This document shows positions 1 through 4,795 of a stretch of DNA of 5,206 bases, piece after piece. Each line of letters starts with the position of its first letter. The first letter of the stretch is position 1. Origin of the DNA: an uncultured Demequina sp. (GTDB lineage: Bacteria > Actinomycetota > Actinomycetes > Actinomycetales > Demequinaceae); NCBI GenBank assembly GCA_937925595.1, contig CALALQ010000343.1, positions 1 to 5,206 of the forward strand. Direction: 5' to 3'. The position numbers and the translations under genes are program-made. The notes beneath the pieces are model-generated. The model saw only the letters and a program-made list of their open reading frames with translations. It was not told the origin of the DNA and made no database searches.

Positions 1-951
1 ACGCAGCGCGGGGTCGGCGCCCGCGATCAGCTCCTGCCCCCGGTAGGCCGCGTCGGCCGGCTCGCCGACCGTGAAGATCATGTTCCGGTTCGCGTGATAG
101 CGGTTGTACACGCCGCAGGCATCGACCTCGATGATGTCGCCGGGCTGGATGATCCGGCGGCCCGAGATCTCGTGCCCGGTGCCGAGCGCACCGGATCCGA
201 CGGCGACGACCTGGTGGATGCCGGCGGGCTCGCCGCCTGCGGCGGACAGGCCCTTGATGAGCTCGCCGTGGGCTTCGAGTTCGGTCATGCCGGGGCGCAG
301 GACCTGGGCGAGGTGGGTGAGCCCGGCATCGCAGATCTCGGCGGCCTTGCGGACCATCTCGAGCTCGGCCTTCGACTTGATCAGTCGCACCCGGCGCGCG
401 GTGAGCGTGCCGTCGACGACGCGGCCGCCCGCGTCGAGGATGGCGCCCGAGATCATGGCCGAGACGGCCGGGTTCGGCACCGGGGAGAACAGTTCGAGGC
501 CGACGCGGGAGCCGGTGATCCAGCCCGCGGTGGTGGCTTCGCGGAGGATGTACTGGAGCATCCCGGCGCGCTCGTAGCGCGGCAGCAGGCGCACGTCTTC
601 GGCGACCGAGGTGCGGCGGATCATTTCGCCGTGCTCGATGCCTTCGAACAGCATGTAGCCGGCGTCGACGCGCACGACGGTGCAGGTCAGCGGGCGCCAT
701 TCGGTGGGGCCCTGCATCTTGTACCAGCGCAGGGAGAGGCCGTGCAGCCAGTTCTGTGCCTCGGGGGAGGACAGGATCAGGGTGTCGATGCCGTCCTCGG
801 CCATCGCGGTCTGCAGCTTGGCCAGTCGCGCGGCGTACTCCTCGCGCGAGAACGGGATGTGCGGCGCCGTCGAGGTCACCGCCTCCGTCTGCTCGGCCAG
901 GAACGCGGCGACCGCGGGCTCGGTCGAGCGGCGTGACTGTTCGTTCGTCAT
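1..951 (-). CDS. M24-family metallopeptidase / creatinase-like hydrolase (C-terminus cut by window edge)
   Basis: The first 317 codons of a pita-bread-fold protein are present. M24 proteins are usually about 400-460 residues, so roughly 100 C-terminal residues lie off the window. Residues about 35-175 match a creatinase N-terminal domain (FSREEYAARLAKLQTAM, then GLSLRWYKMQ). The catalytic domain starts near 190 with KSKAELEMVRKAAEICDAG, followed by LRPGMTE. H260 lies 17 residues before D277, the same spacing as the active-site His and first metal-binding Asp of aminopeptidase P. Eleven residues further, where the second Asp ligand is expected, is N288 (in RYHANRN). The remaining His/Glu/Glu ligands are outside the window. 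It may therefore be a true Xaa-Pro aminopeptidase or a non-peptidase relative (creatinase, ectoine hydrolase, DMSP lyase types), and I cannot choose between these. The protein looks cytoplasmic. ATG at 951 is preferred because the in-frame extension to an ATG at 1011 encodes an unlikely Cys/Trp-rich peptide. It is divergent from a Lrp/AsnC regulator that probably controls it. Confidence 0.93.
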   Translation of the reverse strand, partial: MTNEQSRRSTEPAVAAFLAEQTEAVTSTAPHIPFSREEYAARLAKLQTAMAEDGIDTLILSSPEAQNWLHGLSLRWYKMQGPTEWRPLTCTVVRVDAGYMLFEGIEHGEMIRRTSVAEDVRLLPRYERAGMLQYILREATTAGWITGSRVGLELFSPVPNPAVSAMISGAILDAGGRVVDGTLTARRVRLIKSKAELEMVRKAAEICDAGLTHLAQVLRPGMTELEAHGELIKGLSAAGGEPAGIHQVVAVGSGALGTGHEISGRRIIQPGDIIEVDACGVYNRYHANRNMIFTVGEPADAAYRGQELIAGADPALR

Positions 952-958
952 ATCCGAG

Positions 959-964
959 ACCCTA
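959..964 (-). promoter_or_regulatory. Candidate -10 (TAGGGT) for a leaderless M24 transcript
   Basis: On the minus strand TAGGGT fits the actinobacterial TANNNT -10 pattern and ends 7 nt before the ATG at 951. Transcription would then start at or next to the start codon. No convincing Shine-Dalgarno sequence precedes this ATG (only AGGG, 8 nt away), which agrees with a leaderless mRNA. No good -35 is visible. An alternative -10 on the same strand is TAAATT (1014-1019), which would give a leader of about 55 nt. Confidence 0.3.
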
Positions 965-986
965 ACCACCCCTTCGTAGCGATTTC

Positions 987-1010
987 TGCAACTCCAGCAA
1001 CGTTGTTGCA
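987..1010. repeat. Dyad TGCAAC ... GTTGCA with inner CAACGTTG palindrome
   Basis: TGCAAC (987-992) is the reverse complement of GTTGCA (1005-1010). Between them and overlapping the right arm is the perfect 8-bp palindrome CAACGTTG (998-1005). It abuts the TAGAAT box and lies inside the larger GTAGCGAT pair, so it may be part of the same operator region. Its centre (about 998) differs from that of the outer pair (1010), so the two are not one simple nested palindrome. Confidence 0.35.
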
Positions 1011-1016
1011 TAGAAT
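1011..1016 (+). promoter_or_regulatory. Candidate -10 box (TAGAAT) for the Lrp/AsnC gene
   Basis: TAGAAT matches the TATAAT consensus at five of six positions and lies in the most AT-rich part of the gap. Transcription would start near 1023, giving a leader of about 98 nt before the GTG at 1121. The sequence 17 nt upstream (GCAACT) is a poor -35, as is common in actinobacteria. TTTACA at 1016-1021 resembles a -35, but its best partner (TACATT, 1042) is 20 nt away, so it is a weaker alternative. Confidence 0.4.
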
Positions 1017-1110
1017 TTACAAACAGCGAGCCCCGGATCGCTACATTTCGCGGAAAATTGGTCATGCCGTGAACCGTGTGAAACCCACTACGGTGGGAGT
1101 CACCGCGACG

Positions 1111-1116
1111 AAGGAG
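1111..1116 (+). promoter_or_regulatory. Ribosome binding site of the Lrp/AsnC gene
   Basis: AAGGAG lies 4 nt before the GTG at 1121 (AAGGAGAGCT then GTG). It decides the start in favour of this GTG, from which the protein begins directly with the conserved LDDVDRRII segment of Lrp-type regulators. A short hairpin, CGGTG (1091-1095) pairing with CACCG (1101-1105), ends 5 nt before it. Confidence 0.8.
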
Positions 1117-1120
1117 AGCT

Positions 1121-1603
1121 GTGCCGACACTTGACGACGTAGATCGCCGCATCATCACCGGGCTGCAGTTCGAGGGTCGGCGCTCGTTCACCGCGCTCGC
1201 CCAGGACCTCGGGATCAGCGTGAGCGCCGTGCGGTACCGGGTGCAGAAGCTGGAACAGTCCGGCGTGCTGCAGGTCGTGGGCATCGCCGACCCGCTCAAG
1301 ATCGGCTTCGATGTCATGGCACTCATCGGGGCGCGCATCCACGCGGGCCGGAGCGAGGACGTGGTCGCCGTGTTCGCGAGCCTTCCCGAGACGAGCTACG
1401 TCGCCGAGACCGCGGGGTCGTTCGACGCGTTCATCGAGGTCGTCTGCCGCGACACCGCGCACTTCCGGGAACTGCTGAAGCGCATCAACCGGATCGACGG
1501 CATCTCCTCGACCGACACGTTCTTCATCACCGAGATCCACAAGATGGCCTACGGCTGGGGCGTCGGCAACCGCACCGACTTCCAAGCGGGCGACGACGAC
1601 TGA
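1121..1603 (+). CDS. Lrp/AsnC-family transcriptional regulator
   Basis: This 160-residue protein has the usual length and two-part build of the feast/famine regulators. Residues 4-50 form the AsnC-type winged helix-turn-helix (LDDVDRRIITGLQFEGRRSF, then TALAQDLGISVSAVRYRVQKL), with the recognition helix at about 35-48. A linker around 51-65 leads to the RAM/AsnC ligand-binding domain at about 66-142, including the conserved G99-S-F-D102 turn and the GISSTDTFFI strand. The tail is short and acidic (AGDDD). Such proteins oligomerise and respond to amino acids or related small molecules. Its position divergent to the M24 hydrolase, with paired inverted repeats between them, suggests that it regulates that gene and itself. 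The effector cannot be read from the sequence. Translation starts at GTG behind AAGGAG. A strong hairpin begins directly after the stop codon. Confidence 0.97.
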   Translation: MPTLDDVDRRIITGLQFEGRRSFTALAQDLGISVSAVRYRVQKLEQSGVLQVVGIADPLKIGFDVMALIGARIHAGRSEDVVAVFASLPETSYVAETAGSFDAFIEVVCRDTAHFRELLKRINRIDGISSTDTFFITEIHKMAYGWGVGNRTDFQAGDDD

Positions 1604-1638
1604 CGAGGCGCCGGCCCCGTATCGGGACCGGCGCCTCG
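1604..1638. terminator. Strong GC hairpin between convergent genes, probable bidirectional terminator
   Basis: The first base after the Lrp stop codon opens an 11-bp perfect stem: CGAGGCGCCGG (1604-1614) pairs with CCGGCGCCTCG (1628-1638). After one C/A mismatch the stem continues for four pairs (CCCG 1616-1619 with CGGG 1623-1626), closed by a TAT loop. It ends 18 nt from the stop codon of the convergent protease gene. Neither side has a T-run, so it is not a classical intrinsic terminator, although U-poor hairpin terminators are common in high-GC actinobacteria. Confidence 0.75.
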
Positions 1639-1656
1639 GTGTGGCATCCGTTCAGG

Positions 1657-4536
1657 TCACTCTGCGCGTGGCGGCGTGATCCTGATCTGAGCCGTGGTGT
1701 TGTGCTTGCCCGCCTTCACGACGTCCACGACCGTGCCGTAGCCGACACCCGAATCGACCGGGTTGCCCGACCCGAGGGTCGTGAACCCGAGATCCGTGCC
1801 GTACAGCTCGGTGGCTGGGCTGCCGTCCGCGTTGACGACGCGGGTGGAGTACGGCGCGTTGCCGAGCGATGGGACCACGACCGACCCGTCGACGTACCGA
1901 TAGAACAGGTCGCTGCCCGTCGCTTCGAGCAGGTCGGGCCGATACTCGAGACCCGGCACCCAGCCCCGGTCGTCCGTGAACGTGCTGACCGGCTTCTGCG
2001 CCTTCACCTTGGTGCAGAACTCGGTGTAGGCCTCGTCGACGTAGCACTCGCGGAAGTCGTACGTCTTCTGCAGGCCGAAGGCCGCATCAGACGACTGCGC
2101 CCGCGACGGCAGGTTCTTCAGCGCCGACGGATCGTTCGCCGCCGCGTCGCCCGTGCGGCGCAGCGGGTCGAAGTGGCTGTCGACGATGAGCAGACCGCCC
2201 TTGGCGCCCGCGCTCGGGAGTGCGGTCAGGTTGTTGCGCACCATGTTCGAGTCACCATAGGTCGTGTCGCGGTACCAGACCAGCGCCCCCGGGGCGTTGT
2301 AGGCGATCTTGTCGACCTTCCAGGCGGTGTCGCTGTAGACCGTGTCGTACGCGTACTTCAGCCCCTCGTCGAAGCCGTCGAAGTTCCGCCACTCGACCAG
2401 GTAGTACTGCGCCTTGACCGACGTCCCGGAGTCGATGCGCCAGCCCGGCCCCGTCGTCGTGGTCCACGACGCGACCTCGCCGACCCAACCGTTGTCGCCC
2501 GCCTCGACGTCATCGCTCCAGGCCACCGTGCCGTCGCCCCCGATGAGCTCGAAGTCGTCTGCGAACCATCCGCGCTCCTGGAACGCCGCATCCGTCGCGA
2601 GCCGCAACCGAACGCCGACCGACTGGCCCGCATAGGCGGACAGATCGATGTACTGGTGCGCCCAGCCGTCGGTCGAGCCCGTGAGCCCGTGCGTTCGGCC
2701 GAACCAGCCACGGAGGTTGCCGTTCGGGTCGGGGTAGTCCTCGGCCGTGGTGGCGATGCTGCGGTCCTCGTTGAAGACCGGCACATCCGTGCATGTGCCG
2801 CCGCCGTCCGTGGTCACCTCGACGAACCCGAAGTCCCAGTCCTGCTCGATGACGTAGTCGTTCCACATCCAGAACGTGGCACCCTCGGGCACCGCGTCGA
2901 ACGTGCGGCTGAGTCGGATGTCGCCGTAATCCTGGTCCGAGCCGGTGAACCACATGTTCTCGCCGCTGTGCGGCTCGGCGAACGTGACCACCTTGTGGGG
3001 GAGGTTCACGATGACGCCGTCCTCGGTGTTCTTCAGCGGTCGCGAGTTCTGGCTCACCGTGACGTCGAGCGGAGCATCCCCGGGGTTCACCTGAAGCGGG
3101 TCCGCCCAACCCAGGACCCATTTGTCCCAGAGCCCCATGTGCGTCGGCATCGACTGGAAGACCGGTCCGGCGTGGGAGCCCGAGTTCATGAGATCCCAGA
3201 AGTCGATGTCCGAGTTGCCGGCGCCCGAGGTGTCGTACAGGTCGGGCAGACCGAGGTCGTGGCCGTACTCGTGCGCGAACACCCCGACGCCCGAGTCCTC
3301 AGGCTGCACGATGTAGTTCGACAGCTTGAGGTCGGTGCCTGGGATGGCCGCGCCGCCCGGCACCGCGGACGAGTGGGCCCAGATGGCGTGGGTGCCCTCG
3401 GCGCCACCGCCGCTGGACTTGTCTTCCCCGGCGTGCACGAGCACGACGTGATCGATGACCCCGTCGGGTTCGAAGAGGTCGCCGTCGCCGTCGCGATCGC
3501 CCTGATCCTCGATGTCGTAGTCGGCCCACGGGAAGTCGGGCTGCGCGGCGGCCAGCGCCGCGACCGCGTCGATGGGCAGCTGGCCCGGCCCGAGCGGGTT
3601 GTCGGGGTGGCCCTGCATGTCCTGCATCGGACCGGCCTCGTACACTCCCTCGTCATTGAGGTGGCAGGTCGTCGCGCCGTAGAACGCCTCGGAGTGCGGC
3701 ACGGTCACCCAGGGCGTCGCTTCGCCCGTGACCGTGTACGCGCCCTGCGACATCTCCTCGTACATCTTCTTCATCGTGTACCCCGAGATATCGATGCCGC
3801 GGCGGCCATCGGGCCCGCGGAGATCGGGGCGGACGCGCTCGGTGATGCCCTCGTCGGTGAAGAGCATGCGGTTGAAATGCTCCGAGGAGAAGTCCTCGAC
3901 CCACATCGAGTTGTTGTCGGGCCGTTCGGCCTCCGCGGGGTTCGGGATCTGGTTGTGCAGCGGCCCGCTCTGCACCGACCCGGGCATGCACGTCGTGGCG
4001 CCGAACTCGGTCGGCACCTGCTCGCCGGTGAAGTCGTCGTTCGCCTGGGGATCGAACTCGACGAGGATCGTGAGGAGCTTCGCCTCCTGCGTCTCCTCGG
4101 CCTGCTTGTACTCGGGCTGCTTCGGGCCGTGCCCGTGCCCGTGGCCGTGACCCTTGCCGCGGCCGCGCTCGCGCTTCAGCTGCTTCGGACTCTTCCCGGA
4201 GCCGATCGACTGCGATTCGAGCTGGGCGAGTGCTTTCGCGGCGAGCGGATTGCCCTCGGCGTGCTTGCGGTCGACCCCCTCGGCCGTCTCGAGCGCTGCC
4301 GTCTGACGCTCGGTGCGCTGGGCGTCTTCGGTGCCTGCCGCGACATCGTCGACGAAGGCCTTCTGGGCCCTCGGCTCGACGTAGTTGATGTAGTACTCGT
4401 CGTCCGCGATCACCGGCTGCGCCGGCGCAGCCGTCGCCGCGGTGACACTGACGGTCGTGAGACCCGTGGCCGCGAGCGCGATGATCGGGATCGACGCCAT
4501 CACGCGCCTGCGCGCGCGAGTGGGGTGTCCTGTCAT
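1657..4536 (-). CDS. Secreted immune inhibitor A-type (M6 family) zinc metalloprotease
   Basis: A 959-residue exported protease. Residues 1-39 form a signal peptide: an Arg-rich start (RARRR, 7-11), a hydrophobic core at 14-37 and an AxA-type cleavage site near 36-39. Residues about 40-150 look like a propeptide, ending in a Lys/Arg-rich stretch and a GHGHGHGHG tract (129-137). The M6 catalytic domain begins near 153 (KLLTILVEFDP). It contains an Asp/Gly loop (D347-R-D-G-D-G-D353) that resembles a calcium site. The zinc motif is HEYGHDLGLPD at 422-432, with H422 and H426 as ligands and E423 as catalytic base, followed by the family-typical FWDLMNSGSH (446-455). Residues about 540-700 resemble the jelly-roll (MAM-like) domain of InhA proteins, and 710-790 contains YYLVEWRNFDG and ALVWYRDTTYGD, typical of the C-terminal M6 region. 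There is no LPXTG sorting signal or C-terminal membrane helix, so release into the medium is likely. ATG at 4536 is chosen because GGAGG lies 7 nt upstream and the signal peptide starts there. The reading frame stays open upstream to 4992, but only as antisense to the lipoprotein gene. Natural substrates are unknown. Confidence 0.97.
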   Translation of the reverse strand: MTGHPTRARRRVMASIPIIALAATGLTTVSVTAATAAPAQPVIADDEYYINYVEPRAQKAFVDDVAAGTEDAQRTERQTAALETAEGVDRKHAEGNPLAAKALAQLESQSIGSGKSPKQLKRERGRGKGHGHGHGHGPKQPEYKQAEETQEAKLLTILVEFDPQANDDFTGEQVPTEFGATTCMPGSVQSGPLHNQIPNPAEAERPDNNSMWVEDFSSEHFNRMLFTDEGITERVRPDLRGPDGRRGIDISGYTMKKMYEEMSQGAYTVTGEATPWVTVPHSEAFYGATTCHLNDEGVYEAGPMQDMQGHPDNPLGPGQLPIDAVAALAAAQPDFPWADYDIEDQGDRDGDGDLFEPDGVIDHVVLVHAGEDKSSGGGAEGTHAIWAHSSAVPGGAAIPGTDLKLSNYIVQPEDSGVGVFAHEYGHDLGLPDLYDTSGAGNSDIDFWDLMNSGSHAGPVFQSMPTHMGLWDKWVLGWADPLQVNPGDAPLDVTVSQNSRPLKNTEDGVIVNLPHKVVTFAEPHSGENMWFTGSDQDYGDIRLSRTFDAVPEGATFWMWNDYVIEQDWDFGFVEVTTDGGGTCTDVPVFNEDRSIATTAEDYPDPNGNLRGWFGRTHGLTGSTDGWAHQYIDLSAYAGQSVGVRLRLATDAAFQERGWFADDFELIGGDGTVAWSDDVEAGDNGWVGEVASWTTTTGPGWRIDSGTSVKAQYYLVEWRNFDGFDEGLKYAYDTVYSDTAWKVDKIAYNAPGALVWYRDTTYGDSNMVRNNLTALPSAGAKGGLLIVDSHFDPLRRTGDAAANDPSALKNLPSRAQSSDAAFGLQKTYDFRECYVDEAYTEFCTKVKAQKPVSTFTDDRGWVPGLEYRPDLLEATGSDLFYRYVDGSVVVPSLGNAPYSTRVVNADGSPATELYGTDLGFTTLGSGNPVDSGVGYGTVVDVVKAGKHNTTAQIRITPPRAE

Positions 4537-4543
4537 GGTTCTC

Positions 4544-4548
4544 CCTCC
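4544..4548 (-). promoter_or_regulatory. Ribosome binding site of the M6 protease
   Basis: On the minus strand GGAGG is followed by a 7-nt spacer (GAGAACC) and the ATG at 4536. This near-ideal site fixes the start within a frame that is open for another 152 codons upstream. Confidence 0.88.
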
Positions 4549-4550
4549 GA

Positions 4551-4567
4551 GTCCGCTGATGGCGGAC
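4551..4567 (-). promoter_or_regulatory. Leader hairpin just upstream of the protease ribosome binding site
   Basis: GTCCGC (minus strand, 4567-4562) pairs exactly with GCGGAC (4556-4551) around a 5-nt loop (CATCA). It ends 2 nt before the GGAGG. If the candidate -10 at 4577-4582 is right, the mRNA would begin within a few bases of this 6-bp stem, a position suited to protecting the 5' end or influencing ribosome access. Confidence 0.45.
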
Positions 4568-4576
4568 ACGCATCGG

Positions 4577-4582
4577 ATAGTA
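4577..4582 (-). promoter_or_regulatory. Candidate -10 box (TACTAT) for the M6 protease
   Basis: TACTAT on the minus strand matches TATAAT at four of six positions. It lies in the one AT-rich patch upstream of the protease and would put the transcript start near 4570, with a leader of about 34 nt. The hexamer 17 nt upstream (TGCACG) is a poor -35. ATACT occurs twice here (AATACTGGGATACTAT), so the exact register is uncertain. Confidence 0.35.
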
Positions 4583-4637
4583 TCCCAGTATTCCACCGGC
4601 GTGCAGTGGTGACCGGTTGCGACGATCCTGCACCGTA

Positions 4638-4652
4638 CCCCCCGTTTGGGGG
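4638..4652. repeat. CCCCCCGTTTGGGGG palindrome in the divergent protease/lipoprotein gap
   Basis: Six C residues (4638-4643) are followed by GTTT and five G residues (4648-4652), giving a 5-bp C/G-tract dyad. It lies about 60 bp upstream of the candidate protease -10 and about 145 bp upstream of the lipoprotein ATG. It is too far from either gene's end to be a terminator, so a protein binding site shared by the divergent pair is more likely. No regulator can be named. Confidence 0.35.
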
Positions 4653-4782
4653 AATAGGCAGCGGAGAATTTCCTTCCCGAAACGGTGGATTCCTGCGGCG
4701 CTCGCAATGATCCTGCGTCATGATGAGGGGCGGCGGATGTCTCGAGCACCCGCGTCGCGCGCCGCCTCCCCTCCCCGCCCCG

Positions 4783-4788
4783 AAAGGA
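4783..4788 (+). promoter_or_regulatory. Ribosome binding site of the lipoprotein gene
   Basis: AAAGGA lies 7 nt before the ATG at 4796 and supports this start, which is followed at once by a lipoprotein signal peptide. No convincing promoter could be picked out between 4653 and 4780. AATGAT (4706-4711) and CATGAT (4719-4724) are weak -10 look-alikes without a -35. Confidence 0.75.
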
Positions 4789-4795
4789 CCCCTTC

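Larger units (their letters stand above)
976..1044. promoter_or_regulatory. Inverted 8-mer pair GTAGCGAT / ATCGCTAC, candidate operator
   Basis: GTAGCGAT at 976-983 is the exact reverse complement of ATCGCTAC at 1037-1044, with 53 bp between them. The pair lies in the gap between the divergent M24 and Lrp/AsnC genes and flanks its AT-rich centre. Lrp-type proteins assemble as dimers to octamers and commonly bind several spaced sites in such gaps. The likeliest ligand is therefore the adjacent regulator, which is inference from position and symmetry only. Confidence 0.45.

Noticed and set aside
94..936. Open frames on the plus strand over the M24 gene (280 and 157 codons)
   Set aside because: They are shadows of the minus-strand M24 coding sequence: low-complexity translation, no ribosome binding site and no domain.
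952..1011. Twenty-residue N-terminal extension of the M24 protein from the ATG at 1011
   Set aside because: The extension (MQQRCWSCRNRYEGVVRVSD) is unlike M24 N-termini, has no ribosome binding site and would overlap the putative operator.
1100..1585. Minus-strand frame of 161 codons over the Lrp/AsnC gene
   Set aside because: It is antisense to a clearly recognisable regulator, and its translation is Asp/Val/Arg-rich without motifs.
1..1603. Ectoine degradation locus (ectoine hydrolase next to an AsnC regulator)
   Set aside because: The gene pairing resembles that pathway, but the N-terminal domain does not look like ectoine hydrolase to me and no other pathway gene is in the window. Genes to the left of position 1 would be needed to decide.
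1639..4710. Open frame of 1023 codons on the plus strand, covering the whole protease gene
   Set aside because: It is antisense to the M6 protease, which has a signal peptide, ribosome binding site and catalytic motif. The plus-strand translation is rich in Arg, Val and Leu with no recognisable domain and begins inside the terminator hairpin. Long antisense frames are normal in DNA this GC-rich.
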